Positions 1 to 9,225 of a DNA stretch of 45,615 bases are shown piece by piece (position 1 is the stretch's first letter; each line of letters begins with the position of its first letter). The stretch spans positions 59,473-105,087 of the forward strand of contig RDXX01000031.1 of the NCBI GenBank assembly GCA_004292955.1, read 5' to 3'. Both the position numbers and the translations under genes were made by a program. The notes beneath the pieces are model-generated. The model had not been told where the DNA came from and did not search any database. It saw only the letters and a list, made by a program, of their open reading frames with translations. This DNA comes from Oscillatoriales cyanobacterium (GTDB taxonomy: Bacteria > Cyanobacteriota > Cyanobacteriia > Cyanobacteriales > Microcoleaceae).

Positions 1-99
1 AATCAAGAGCGCTTAAGCGCAACTACATACCTAAATCAAGAGCGCTTAAGCGCAACTACATACCTAAATCAAGAGCGCTTAAGCGCAACTACATACCTA
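1..99. repeat. Three tandem 33-bp units, each with a 12-bp perfect palindrome
   Basis: Units 1-33, 34-66 and 67-99 are identical. Each contains the self-complementary GCGCTTAAGCGC (9-20, 42-53, 75-86). The array may continue beyond the left edge of the window. It lies about 70 bases upstream of the hybrid kinase start. It could be a protein-binding site array or a cyanobacterial short tandem repeat; nothing in the sequence decides between them. It is not a CRISPR, because there are no spacers. Confidence 0.9.
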
Positions 100-166
100 G
101 AAATTAACCTCGCAGAAGACTGCAAAAGTTAAAATTCGATCGCCAGCCCAACTCCTCGATCGCGCC

Positions 167-3100
167 ATGCCGATTTATCCCCTCAACCACCCAGCAGCCG
201 CCGAAATTTTCAGCAAACCTCGCCTGCGAACAGTTCTGATTGTTCCCTTTGTGTTGCTAACAGTCAGCGCTGTCGGGCTAGTGGGTTATCTTTCTTTCAA
301 AAGCAGCCGGGAATCCGTCGAGGATCTAGCACAGCAGTTAATGGAACAAGTAGGAGAGCGAATTGGCGATCGGCTCAGCAACTACCTCAACGCCCCCCAG
401 AATGCCGTAGCAGCCAACCGTCTAGCAGTAGAACAAGGAATGCTGAACCTCAACAACACTCAGCAACTGCGACAACAACTTTGGCAGCAAATAATCTTCA
501 ACCCCGCTCTGCAATCGAGCTTTTTTGTCAATGAGCGAGGAGAACAAATTGGGTACGGGCGCCTGATGAGCGAGGAATTTGTGCAACAAGTCACAAAAGA
601 GACAGGGGAGAAATTCTCAATCGGTACGCGTTTTTTTTGCAGTATGAAAAGTACCGACTTGGGTAAAATGCAATACTACTCGGTTGACTCCAAAGGCAAT
701 CCCCTAAAACTGCTCTATAGCATCCCTATGGATAACCGCGAAACAGTTTGGTTTCGCCAGGCCAAAGCCTCCAACAAACAAACTTGGTCGCCAATTGTTG
801 TTTTCAACGCTATGCCGACGTTAGGAATTTTTGCGGTGTCTCCCATCAAGGATGCTGGCGAATGGCGGGGGGTTTTTACTTCAAATTATGCGCTGTCGGC
901 AATTAGCAGTTTTCTCGATCGCCTCTACTTCTCTAAATCGGGACAGACTTTTATTATGGAGCGATCGGGCAATCTGGTTGCTACATCCACCCTAGAAACA
1001 CCCTTTGTCAAGCAAGAAAAACAGCCACCCACGCGATTGCTAGCCACCAACAGCCAGGATACCCGCACCCGAGACATTGCTCGGCAACTCACCAACCGCT
1101 TTACCAACTTAAGTTCGCTGGATAGAGCTCAGCAATTTACCATGACGAGTAATGGATCTCGGCAGTTTGTCAGCGTCGCTCCTTATGGAGATGCCTATGG
1201 CTTGGATTGGTTGATTGTGGTGGTGGTACCAGAGTCGGATTTCATGGCTCGCATTGAAGCGAATACCCGCAATACATTGGGGTTGTGCGTCGGTACGCTG
1301 GTGTTGGCGATCGCGATCGGATTGTTGACTGCCCGTTGGGTAATAAAGCCAATTCTGCGCTTGAATACCGCCGCCAAAAATCTAGGAAAAGGAGAATGGC
1401 ATCAACCTTTAGAAATTAGACGCTTCGATGAACTCGGAGACCTCACCAATTCCTTCAATCTGATGGCAGAGCAACTGCAACAGGCTTTTTCCGAACAAAA
1501 ATCTTTAACAGAAGCTTTAGCGCAAAGCGAGAGCCAACTCAAGCAATTTTTAGAAGCCATGCCAGCCGGGATATCTATCCACGATGCCTCGGGTAAAGTC
1601 GTCTACTTAAACGAAACTGCCAAGCGTTTGAGCGGCGTACAAAATATTCCCGATGCGACTTTAGAAAAAATGGCAGAAGTTTATCAAATCTACCACCAAA
1701 ACCAGCTTTGTCCAACTGAAAAAATTCCGGCCTTCCGAGCGCTGCGGGGTGAAACGGTACTTGTTGAGGATTTAGAAATTCATCGAGATGGGGAAATTAT
1801 TAAGCTTGAGGTGCGCGCCACACCAGTTTTCGATGCAGGCGGCAAGATTATTTATGCCATCAATGCTTTTAGTGACATCTCAGGGCGCAAACAATCTGAA
1901 AAACTATTAACTGACTACAATAGCACTTTAGCCACCGAAGTTGCAGAACGTACTGCTGACCTAGCTCGTGCTAACGAACTATTACATGAGGAAGTTGCCG
2001 AACGCAAATTGATAGAACAAAAACTTGACAGTTCTACTCAAAGAATTCTAAAAATATTTGAGTCAATTGCAGATATTATACTAATTTTAGAATTGCCAGA
2101 AAAAACAATTCAAGTTATACCAACTAGGGGAATTTTTCAAGACTACACTCAGACAGAGCAGCTCGACTCTATCCTCGAACAAATTTTTAGTGAGAGTTCC
2201 CAAGACATTTATTTCACTCAAGTTCAAGAGGCATTAGAAACCCAGCAAACTATAAATTTTGATTACAGGATGCAGATTAACAACCAAGAAGTTTGGTTTG
2301 CTGCTAAAATTTCGCCATTGTCCGATCGCTCTGTGGTTTGGGTAGCCAGGGACATTAGCGATCGCCAGTTGGCCGAAGCCCGACTGCTGGAAGCCCAAAA
2401 AATTGCCAGGATTGGCAGTTGGGAATACGATATAGGCCAAGCAACAAGCACTTGGAGTGAAGAACTCTATCGTATGTTCGAGATCGAACCGACTCAAAAA
2501 CCCGTAGCAACCCCAGAATTAGTCGATCGTTTTCATCCCGAAGATCGATCGCCCTATCTAACAATGCTTCAGGAGCGATCGATCAGTAAAAAAAGCTTTG
2601 AACTCGCTCTGCGACTGATCCGCAGAGATGGCTCGCTCACTTACATGGAAGTCAGAGGGAAACCCGTTTTTGATAAAAAAGGGCAGTTGCTCCGTTGGTT
2701 TGGCACTGTCTTGGATATTACCGCTTACAAACAAGCCGAGGCAGCTTTGCGAGAAAGCGCCCAGCGGGAACAAGCAATCGGGCGATCGATCGATCGCATC
2801 CGTCAGTCCTTAGATATTGATACCATATTCCAAACCACAACCTCAGAATTGCGAGAAACACTCAAATGCGATCGAGTCGCTATCTATCGTTTTAATCCAG
2901 ATTGGAGTGGCGAATTTGTTGCCGAGTCAATGGGGGAGGGTTGGATATCTGTGATACAACAATTGGACGAACTTAATTTACCAAACAATCTCGCCACCGA
3001 CTTTCGCTGTGCGGCGACAAACTTACAAGCCTGCGGTGAAGGAGTACGAGATACCTACCTACAAAAAAATCAAGGCGGTATCTACGATATAGGTGTTTGT

Positions 3101-4798
3101 TACCGCATGGTTGAAGACATATACACTGCTGGATTTACTCCTTGTTACGTGGAAGTGTTAGAGCAATTTCAAGCCAGAGCCTACATTATTTGCCCCATAT
3201 TCTGCGGCAGTCAACTTTGGGGTTTGCTCGCCAGCTATCAAAATTCTGGGCCCCGCACTTGGCGCGCAGCAGAAATCAATATCGCGCTGCAAATTAGCAC
3301 TCAACTCGAAGTCGCCTTACAACAAGCTCAATTACTCGAAGCCACTCAACAGCAAGCCGTACAGCTCCAACAAGCCGCCTTAGCAGCAGAAGCAGCCAAC
3401 CTCGCGAAAAGCACTTTTTTGGCCAACATGAGCCACGAATTACGCACCCCTCTTAACTCAATTCTGGGATTCTCCCAATTGATGCAGCGATCCGCCAACC
3501 TCAACCGCGAACAACAGGAAAATATCGGCATCATCAACCGCAGCGGAGAACACTTGCTAACTCTGATCAATCAAATATTAGATTTAGCCAAAATAGAGGC
3601 AGGACGCATTACACTCAACCCAACAGACTTTCAATTAAGCAGACTGCTAAACGAGGTGGAAGAGATGTTCCAACTTCAGGCGCGCGAGCAACAATTGGAG
3701 TTAATATTTAGCTACTCTAGGAATATTCCAGAATATTTGCACGCCGATCAAGTTAAGTTGCGCCAAGTTTTAATTAATCTGCTTTCTAACGCTATTAAGT
3801 TTACGAAGGAAGGAGGCATTGCAGTAAGAGTAAGTTCGGTAATTGAACAGGAAAATCAGCAATTACCAATCAATTACAAATTACATTTTGAAATAGAAGA
3901 TACAGGCTGCGGCATGACTCCCGATGAGTTAGACCAGCTTTTTCAAGCCTTTGTCCAAACCAAAACAGGAAAAACATCTCAGCAGGGAACCGGTTTGGGG
4001 CTGGCCATCAGCCAACACTTTGTCAAGCTGATGGGCGACATCATTACTGTACGCAGTAAAGTAGGACACGGGACCACCTTCGCCTTTGATATCCCCGTCA
4101 GCGCAGTTGAGGCGGCGGCGATTGAACTGGTACAGCCGTCGCGTCGGGCGATCGCCCTAGAATCCAACCAACCGCGCTATCGTATATTGATTGTGGACGA
4201 TCGCGAGGACAACCGCCAACTACTGCTCAAAATCCTTGCAACCTTTGACTTTGAGCTCAAAGAAGCCTGTAATGGTGTAGAAGCCATTGAAGTGTGGACG
4301 AGTTTTGAGCCGGACTTAATTTTTATGGATATGTGGATGCCCGTAATGGATGGAGGTGAAGCCACGCAACGCATTAAAGCCACCGTTAAAGGTAAAACTA
4401 CCGTCATTATTGCCGTGAGTGCCGCCAACGCCGAGGAAGCCCGAACCGTTACTGTATCAAATAATTGGGATGACTTTATCCACAAACCCTTTCGAGAGAC
4501 AGACATCTTTGCCACCCTCCACAAACATCTCGGAGTGCGTTACATTTACGATGAACCGGAGAGTGTGCCGGAGCCAACTCAAATCGAGGCTCCGACTCCA
4601 GAAAACGTTGCAGCTTTACCAACGGATTGGCTGACAGCTTTAGAAAAAGCCACTATTGAGTGCGATTTAGAGCTGATTCTCAGTCAAATAGAGCAAATTC
4701 GCGATCGAAATGACCCATTAGCTACCGCTCTCGCCGCCTTAGCTAACGAGTTTCAGTTCAATCAAATACTAGCTCTCATCCGTCCCTCAACCAAATAA
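167..4798 (+). CDS. Membrane hybrid sensor histidine kinase (Cache-HAMP-PAS-GAF-HisKA-HATPase-receiver)
   Basis: This 1543-residue protein has a complete phosphorelay sensor architecture. A first membrane helix (about residues 20-45) is followed by a periplasmic Cache-like sensing domain and a second helix (about 368-393). HAMP (about 393-440) and three PAS-type segments come next (about 460-575, a divergent one at 620-725, and 735-860). A GAF domain of the phytochrome/cyanobacteriochrome type (about 868-1048) follows. HisKA carries MSHELRTP with His1090 as the expected phosphoacceptor. The HATPase has the N-box NLLSNAIKF and the G boxes DTGCGM and GTGLGL. A C-terminal receiver has its acidic pair near 1343 and phospho-acceptor Asp1388 in MDMWMP. 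GAF Cys993, in PCYVE, sits at the position used for bilin attachment in cyanobacteriochromes, but the usual following His is Tyr. The ligand and output partner are unknown. The kinase at 4904 lies 105 bases downstream on the same strand, and a palindromic repeat fills that space. Confidence 0.93.
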   Translation: MPIYPLNHPAAAEIFSKPRLRTVLIVPFVLLTVSAVGLVGYLSFKSSRESVEDLAQQLMEQVGERIGDRLSNYLNAPQNAVAANRLAVEQGMLNLNNTQQLRQQLWQQIIFNPALQSSFFVNERGEQIGYGRLMSEEFVQQVTKETGEKFSIGTRFFCSMKSTDLGKMQYYSVDSKGNPLKLLYSIPMDNRETVWFRQAKASNKQTWSPIVVFNAMPTLGIFAVSPIKDAGEWRGVFTSNYALSAISSFLDRLYFSKSGQTFIMERSGNLVATSTLETPFVKQEKQPPTRLLATNSQDTRTRDIARQLTNRFTNLSSLDRAQQFTMTSNGSRQFVSVAPYGDAYGLDWLIVVVVPESDFMARIEANTRNTLGLCVGTLVLAIAIGLLTARWVIKPILRLNTAAKNLGKGEWHQPLEIRRFDELGDLTNSFNLMAEQLQQAFSEQKSLTEALAQSESQLKQFLEAMPAGISIHDASGKVVYLNETAKRLSGVQNIPDATLEKMAEVYQIYHQNQLCPTEKIPAFRALRGETVLVEDLEIHRDGEIIKLEVRATPVFDAGGKIIYAINAFSDISGRKQSEKLLTDYNSTLATEVAERTADLARANELLHEEVAERKLIEQKLDSSTQRILKIFESIADIILILELPEKTIQVIPTRGIFQDYTQTEQLDSILEQIFSESSQDIYFTQVQEALETQQTINFDYRMQINNQEVWFAAKISPLSDRSVVWVARDISDRQLAEARLLEAQKIARIGSWEYDIGQATSTWSEELYRMFEIEPTQKPVATPELVDRFHPEDRSPYLTMLQERSISKKSFELALRLIRRDGSLTYMEVRGKPVFDKKGQLLRWFGTVLDITAYKQAEAALRESAQREQAIGRSIDRIRQSLDIDTIFQTTTSELRETLKCDRVAIYRFNPDWSGEFVAESMGEGWISVIQQLDELNLPNNLATDFRCAATNLQACGEGVRDTYLQKNQGGIYDIGVCYRMVEDIYTAGFTPCYVEVLEQFQARAYIICPIFCGSQLWGLLASYQNSGPRTWRAAEINIALQISTQLEVALQQAQLLEATQQQAVQLQQAALAAEAANLAKSTFLANMSHELRTPLNSILGFSQLMQRSANLNREQQENIGIINRSGEHLLTLINQILDLAKIEAGRITLNPTDFQLSRLLNEVEEMFQLQAREQQLELIFSYSRNIPEYLHADQVKLRQVLINLLSNAIKFTKEGGIAVRVSSVIEQENQQLPINYKLHFEIEDTGCGMTPDELDQLFQAFVQTKTGKTSQQGTGLGLAISQHFVKLMGDIITVRSKVGHGTTFAFDIPVSAVEAAAIELVQPSRRAIALESNQPRYRILIVDDREDNRQLLLKILATFDFELKEACNGVEAIEVWTSFEPDLIFMDMWMPVMDGGEATQRIKATVKGKTTVIIAVSAANAEEARTVTVSNNWDDFIHKPFRETDIFATLHKHLGVRYIYDEPESVPEPTQIEAPTPENVAALPTDWLTALEKATIECDLELILSQIEQIRDRNDPLATALAALANEFQFNQILALIRPSTK

Positions 4799-4815
4799 AA
4801 ATGATATTAGATCGG

Positions 4816-4877
4816 GTTCGTAGTGAGGACTTTAGTCCTCATCAAACTTTGAGGACTAAAGTCCTCACTACAAACCT
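4816..4877. repeat. Palindromic interspersed repeat, GTAGTGAGGACTTTAGTCC family
   Basis: Arms 4820-4841 and 4850-4871 are perfect 22-nt inverted copies around an 8-nt loop, between two co-directional kinase genes. The same family recurs at 6364-6592, 9107-9153, 13644-13684 (half copy) and 25382-25439. The transcript would fold into a very stable hairpin without a U-tract, so attenuation between the kinases is possible but unproven. Confidence 0.9.
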
Positions 4878-4903
4878 ACAAAGGTTATTTTACCAGACTA
4901 GAT

Positions 4904-6235
4904 ATGAATTACGAAGCAACTCCCGTCTTAAAAGGGAATATTTTAATTGTTGATGATGTTCCGAATAATTTGCACCTTCTAGCTAAAATACTATCGAGGC
5001 ATGGCTACAAAACACGCACTGCACCCGACGGTCAACTAGCCCTAAGGTCGATCGAATCAACACCTCCTGACTTGATTTTGCTGGACATCATGATGCCCAG
5101 TATCGACGGCTACAAAGTCTGCGAAATTTTAAAAGCTTCTGCCACCACCAAAGACATTCCCGTCATTTTTATCAGCGCTTTAAATGAAGTGTTAGATAAA
5201 GTCAAAGCCTTTGAAGTTGGCGGTGTAGATTATATCACAAAACCTTTTCAAGAACAAGAAGTTTTGGCGCGCGTCTCAAATCAACTCTTGCAGCGCCAGT
5301 TGTTGCAGCAAACACAATCCTACGCGCAGCAACTCGAAGAAACTTTAACTGAACTCAAGAAGACTCAATCTCAGTTAATACAGAAGGAAAAAATGGCTTC
5401 TTTAGGGCAACTAGCCGCAGGGATTGCTCACGAAATCAACAATCCAGTCAACTTTATCTCCGGCAATATTACTATGGCTGCTGACTATGCACAAGACTTG
5501 GTTCGCCTCATAAAATTATACCGACATTACTACCCGCATCCCGTGGCAGAAATTGTCGGCGAATTGGAAAAAATTCAACCCGAATTCATTGCAGATGATT
5601 ATCCAAAACTGCTAAGTTCGATGAAAGAAGGTACTTCTCGAATTAGCGAGATTGTGCTGTCTTTTCGCAACTTCTCCCGCCTGGGCCAAGAAAAGTGCAA
5701 GCCAGTGGATATTCATGAAGGCATTGACAATACTTTAGTTATTTTGCAACACCGCCTCAAAGGAGCCAACAATATCGGTGAGATTGAAGTGAGAAAACAC
5801 TACAGTAAACTGCCAAAAATCACCTGTTATGCCAGTCTATTAAATCAGGTATTTATGAATCTGCTAATCAATGCTATTGATGCCCTGGAATCTCAACCTT
5901 ATCCCCGAAAAATTACCATCAGCACTTCAGTAAGTTCAGATTCAGAACCTGCGTTGTACAATCCAAATTCAAACTTGGCAACTCAAAAGTTTCAGTCCGT
6001 TATGATTTTAATTGCCGATAACGGTTGCGGGATTTGCGAGGCAGTGCGCCACCGGATATTTGACCCATTTTTTACTACCAAGCCTGTCGGCCGGGGTACT
6101 GGATTGGGCTTGGCAATCAGTCACGATATTATAGTAGAAAAACATGGAGGTAAAATCAGTTGTATTTCTGCTCCCGGCGGGGGGACAGAGTTCATTTTGC
6201 AGATTCCGATATCTGTTATAGCAGTTGACAGTTGA
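4904..6235 (+). CDS. Soluble receiver-histidine kinase (response regulator fused to HisKA-HATPase)
   Basis: This 443-residue protein has an N-terminal receiver with an acidic pair at residues 17-18, phospho-acceptor Asp61 in LLDIMMP, and the conserved Lys113 in ITKPF. A short coiled-coil linker (about 130-165) follows. The kinase core has [18 protein letters not shown] with His176, an N-box [10 protein letters not shown] and G-boxes DNGCG and GTGLGLA. No membrane segment is seen. This receiver-first design is common in filamentous cyanobacteria, where it is thought to be controlled by an upstream kinase. The hybrid kinase at 167-4798 is the obvious candidate, which is inference from adjacency. 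The last codons and stop lie inside a TTGACAG heptad repeat, so the natural C-terminus may have been altered by the repeat. Confidence 0.92.
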   Translation: MNYEATPVLKGNILIVDDVPNNLHLLAKILSRHGYKTRTAPDGQLALRSIESTPPDLILLDIMMPSIDGYKVCEILKASATTKDIPVIFISALNEVLDKVKAFEVGGVDYITKPFQEQEVLARVSNQLLQRQLLQQTQSYAQQLEETLTELKKTQSQLIQKEKMASLGQLAAGIAHEINNPVNFISGNITMAADYAQDLVRLIKLYRHYYPHPVAEIVGELEKIQPEFIADDYPKLLSSMKEGTSRISEIVLSFRNFSRLGQEKCKPVDIHEGIDNTLVILQHRLKGANNIGEIEVRKHYSKLPKITCYASLLNQVFMNLLINAIDALESQPYPRKITISTSVSSDSEPALYNPNSNLATQKFQSVMILIADNGCGICEAVRHRIFDPFFTTKPVGRGTGLGLAISHDIIVEKHGGKISCISAPGGGTEFILQIPISVIAVDS

Positions 6236-6260
6236 CAGTTGACAGTTGACAGTTGACAGT
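6222..6260. repeat. Heptad tandem repeat TTGACAG
   Basis: About five and a half copies of a 7-bp unit begin inside the receiver-kinase gene and supply its final codons and stop. The reverse-complement form occurs at 31216-31264. This is the short tandemly repeated repetitive type known from filamentous cyanobacteria. Confidence 0.93.
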
Positions 6261-6363
6261 ACGGGAATCAAATCATTTCTGCTTGACGGATATCGGCTCT
6301 ATTCATTAGGTTATTTGTGTCCGCACCCGATGTGGCGGTTGCTATAAATCTTAAAATGTTATA

Positions 6364-6592
6364 AGTTCGCAGTCAGGGCTTTAGTCCTTAGATAAAAAAG
6401 TTAATTCCTCATTACAAAAAGGTTCGTAGTGAGGACTTTAGTCCTTAGATAAAAAAGTTAATTCCTCACTACAAAAAGGTTCGTAGTGAGGACTTTAGTC
6501 CTTAGATAAAAAGTTAATTCCTCACTACAAAAAGGTTCGTAGTGAGGACTTTAGTCCTTAAAGAGAGGACTGAATTCCTCACTACAAACAGG
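6364..6592. repeat. Four tandem copies of the GTAGTGAGGACTTTAGTCC palindromic repeat
   Basis: Copies begin at about 6364 (diverged), 6421, 6479 and 6534, each 55-59 bp. Each unit has an arm close to GTAGTGAGGACTTTAGTCC and a shorter opposing arm, ATTCCTCACTAC. They fill most of the 389-base space between two convergent genes. I see no open frame of coding character in 6236-6624. Confidence 0.92.
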
Positions 6593-6624
6593 GTTTATTG
6601 TGGAGAATTAACCTGAGAGCATAT

Positions 6625-7164
6625 TTACTTCAAATCCAGCAAGCCGCTAGTTTTTAGCTTGGGATTAAACCGGATTTCTTCAGTTACACCGCGAGATTTG
6701 AGCAGCGCTAAAATTTCATTTTCTACGCGGCGCGCTACATTTTTCAACAATTTATCTTTGGCAAGTTCATCGGCGACTATACCTTCATAATTTGCTACTT
6801 CTTGCGAAGTCATGACAGTTTTGGTATCGATGGGATCGTTCCACTTGGTAGCATCGGTACCATTGCCCTGGGGCTGGGAACCGTTTTCGGCAATCCAACT
6901 CGCTCGGATGCTTTCTAGAATAGTGCGGCTGGGCTTGTCGATAGTTTGGACTTTTAGCCAGTAGCAATGTTCGGGTTGGCGTACTAAATGCTGTTTGAGG
7001 CTGAGGTAAGTATCCCGAGAATAGCCGACAAATTGCAGCATTTTATCGTTGTCGAAAATCGCATAGACGCCGATTTTACCCTGGACAAATTCAGGCAATT
7101 TCCCTTCTGAGTCAATGTATGGTATGAATTGTAAGCTGGCGAGAGGCTGAATGTCTTCTGTCAT
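6625..7164 (-). CDS. GIY-YIG nuclease-like family protein
   Basis: This 179-residue protein has a divergent GIY-YIG signature near its N-terminus: GVY at residues 32-34 and FVGYSRD at 45-51, with an Arg placed as in the family. It is followed by an IRASWIAENGSQPQGN segment resembling the second half of the fold, where the catalytic Glu and Asn lie. Similar proteins occur in cyanobacteria and plastid-bearing plants, and their roles are not established. The C-terminal half (about 110-179) is charged and helical and unlike known nucleases. The ATG at 7164 is preceded by four copies of a GATTTTA heptad, with no clear ribosome binding site. The nuclease fold is moderately secure; activity is not shown. 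Confidence 0.75.
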   Translation of the reverse strand: MTEDIQPLASLQFIPYIDSEGKLPEFVQGKIGVYAIFDNDKMLQFVGYSRDTYLSLKQHLVRQPEHCYWLKVQTIDKPSRTILESIRASWIAENGSQPQGNGTDATKWNDPIDTKTVMTSQEVANYEGIVADELAKDKLLKNVARRVENEILALLKSRGVTEEIRFNPKLKTSGLLDLK

Positions 7165-7166
7165 CC

Positions 7167-7199
7167 GATTTTAGATTTTAGATTTTAGATTTTAGATTA
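7167..7199. repeat. Heptad tandem repeat GATTTTA
   Basis: About four and a half copies lie immediately upstream of the minus-strand GIY-YIG start, in the place where its leader would be. Confidence 0.9.
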
Positions 7200-7223
7200 A
7201 ACCACAGATTAACTAGCCTTTAG

Positions 7224-7550
7224 CTAACTTTGGAAAACGCGATAAATGGCACAGAGGCGGCTGGGTTTAAATATTTTGGCTTGAAACATGAAATTAGGCG
7301 GGACGTTGACGATCGCAAAATCGATCGATTCGTGATACTTTTCAAATTCCGCAGGCATTCCCTTGGGCGTCTCGCTGCTGTAAGGGACTGGCTGAAAAAG
7401 TAACTCGGCAAACTCAATCCGCGAGCACTGCAATTGCATCGCTACTTGTTGGAGAAAGCTTTCACCTGTTAGTGAATGGAAGAGTGCGGCTTTAGCATCC
7501 GGTTCCAGGACAAAACTGCTATCGTAGCTTTCAATAATCTTGAGACCCAT
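7224..7550 (-). CDS. Conserved hypothetical protein, 108 residues
   Basis: I do not recognise a named family. The protein begins MGLKIIESYDSSF and has mixed alpha/beta composition, with no signal peptide or membrane helix. The ATG at 7550 is the first in frame. It lies about 60 bases upstream of the GIY-YIG gene on the same strand, so the two could be co-transcribed. Composition and codon use match the neighbouring genes, which supports a real gene. Confidence 0.65.
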   Translation of the reverse strand: MGLKIIESYDSSFVLEPDAKAALFHSLTGESFLQQVAMQLQCSRIEFAELLFQPVPYSSETPKGMPAEFEKYHESIDFAIVNVPPNFMFQAKIFKPSRLCAIYRVFQS

Positions 7551-7704
7551 TTTCTGTATACTCCTGACAGACGGCGGTTAACGGTTGTCGGTTAAGTTTT
7601 AGGCGATCGACATATCCTGAATTTTACCTGAGACTGGCCGTGTTGAAAGCAAAAATTATTCAGCAGAGCTGCCGATAGAAATATGATAATCCCGAAATTT
7701 TGAC

Positions 7705-8103
7705 CAGAAAACTAGACGCAAGCCCCCGGCTTGAGACGTGGGGATTAGTCGGTCTGCGGTTTTAACCGCCAGTAAATATTGTATTTGGGGACTAAGCATG
7801 GTAATGTAATTGGGTGAGTATGAATAACCGTCTGCGCGTTGAATCATCCTAGTACGGAGAAATCCCGGCAACTCAGATATCCGGCTAGAACCGGAATACT
7901 TAGAAAGGGCAAATAATGGCAGGTTGAGGAGCGTACCTATCTGGCTTGTGATGGACTCCCAAAGCAAAAGAAAAACTAAAAGTAAGCCCAACTGCAACAC
8001 CTCTAGTATTGGTAGTTGATTTGAAGGGTCTAGGGGGATATTTGCCTATCCCTTCCAAGTTCGGCTTGGAGAATCCCCCGGCGACAGCCGTGGGGAGTGT
8101 CAA
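7705..8103 (+). mobile_element. IS200/IS605-like non-autonomous element lacking transposase genes
   Basis: The left boundary follows TTTTGAC (7698-7704), and the first bases CAGAAAACT resemble the left edge of the element at 39013. A left-end imperfect hairpin is at 7721-7743 and a right-end hairpin at 8072-8094. The latter has nine paired bases, a GACA loop and one bulged T, as in IS200/IS605 ends. It is followed by GAGTGTCAA, matching the style of the other element's right end. No intact tnpA or tnpB frame lies between. The roughly 330-base interior may be the remnant of a tnpB 3' region, where guide RNA scaffolds are encoded in this family; that is inference. The whole 7551-8178 space has no convincing gene. 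Confidence 0.55.
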
Positions 8104-8178
8104 AAATAGCCCTGATTTATTTGCCGATCGCTCTTATCATGTCGGTATCGCAATCTATCAGACTACGACTAAAAGGCT

Positions 8179-8976
8179 ATGCAGAAGATCGAAGACGCAT
8201 CATTCCCCACGATGAGAATTTCCCCAAACCAGCAGGATTGGCTAGAATTGGCAGAATACGCCTCTATTGCCGGTTCAGCGATTGGTACCATTGCTGCGGG
8301 ATTGTCGGGGCAAATTCTCTACGCTGCCGCCCCGCTAACCGCAGCACTCTCGCTGAATCTCGCCAATCGCCAGCGTTTTGAGCAAAAAATTCAACAAAAG
8401 GCAAATTCTGCCATCGCAGAGGTACAGGCCTCCGCAGAAGCTCGATCGCAGCAAGTTCAGAAACTACCTGGAGAACTTACCAAACTTGATTCTACCGTCT
8501 CCGACTTAAAACAAAAACTCGGTATTTTGGAATCCGGCGCCATCGCCGACATACAAGCTGCGGTAGCCGCACTCGAACGCCAAGCGCAGGCACTTCCTGC
8601 CGATTCTCAAGAACTCTACAGCATCCTGTCGGATTTGCAGGAAAAACTCCGCATTCTGGAAAATAGCGCCCTCAGAGAGCATGATTGGGAAAATGTCAAC
8701 GTCCGATTTTTGTTGCTAGACGAGAAGTTAACTGAGGTTAGAACTATTACAGCAGAGTTGCAGGAGCGATCGAACGAAGTAGACTTGGATCGAATCCAAG
8801 GTTCTCTGAAGCAATTGCAGGATTTGCTCGATCGACCGACAATAGATACAGCGACGCTGCAAACCGAAATTCAGCACTTGCAGGAGCAAGTTTCCGAGTT
8901 GCAGCGACAAAATCAAGAAATTGTCAAGCCTTATTTGCTGCGCTTGACTCGCGCCGTCAAGAAACTCAGTCAGTAG
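8179..8976 (+). CDS. Coiled-coil protein with an N-terminal hydrophobic segment
   Basis: The 265-residue frame has a small-residue-rich hydrophobic region (about residues 28-62, containing GSAIGTIAAGLSG) that may be membrane-associated. A long heptad-like coiled coil rich in Gln, Glu and Leu (about 65-260) follows. No enzymatic motif is seen. An alternative ATG at 8212 would give a 254-residue product starting MRISPNQQDW; I keep 8179 because it is open, but the choice is uncertain. The gene faces the TauE-like gene, with a palindromic repeat between their stops. Function is unknown; a scaffold or membrane-tethering role would fit. Confidence 0.7.
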   Translation: MQKIEDASFPTMRISPNQQDWLELAEYASIAGSAIGTIAAGLSGQILYAAAPLTAALSLNLANRQRFEQKIQQKANSAIAEVQASAEARSQQVQKLPGELTKLDSTVSDLKQKLGILESGAIADIQAAVAALERQAQALPADSQELYSILSDLQEKLRILENSALREHDWENVNVRFLLLDEKLTEVRTITAELQERSNEVDLDRIQGSLKQLQDLLDRPTIDTATLQTEIQHLQEQVSELQRQNQEIVKPYLLRLTRAVKKLSQ

Positions 8977-8978
8977 TC

Positions 8979-9026
8979 ATTGGTTATTGGTTATTGGTTG
9001 TTTGTTATTGGTTGTTTGTTATTTGC
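8979..9026. repeat. TTGGTTA / TTTGTTA heptad repeats
   Basis: Degenerate 7-bp units directly follow the coiled-coil gene. The same TTATTGG heptad is at 32684-32726, and its complement is at 10170-10198. Confidence 0.85.
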
Positions 9027-9106
9027 CTTGTCTTGTGGCTTTGCTGCCAATAACCGATCGCAAGTAATCTCAGATCCGCTCAATTACCGATAAGAAAAAA
9101 TGTTTT

Positions 9107-9153
9107 TAGTGAGGACTTTAGTCCTTGATTTATGAGGACTAAAGTCCTCACTA
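9107..9153. repeat. Palindromic repeat between convergent genes
   Basis: Arms 9107-9125 and 9135-9153 are inverted copies of the GTAGTGAGGACTTTAGTCC family. It lies between the convergent genes ending at 8976 and 9226, where a bidirectional hairpin could stop transcription from both sides. The flanking 9200-9232 carries CTAATAA heptads. Confidence 0.85.
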
Positions 9154-9225
9154 CGAACTAATTTTATAGTCTGATAGCGGAGACTATCTAACCCTTGCAA
9201 ATAACTAATAACTAATAACTAATAA

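Noticed and set aside
1..99. CRISPR array
   Set aside because: Identical units follow each other without spacers.
7656..8000. Minus-strand open frame of 114 codons
   Set aside because: It lies inside the IS200/IS605-like element, antisense to its presumed 3' region, with no ribosome binding site and no recognisable family. It is best explained by the element.
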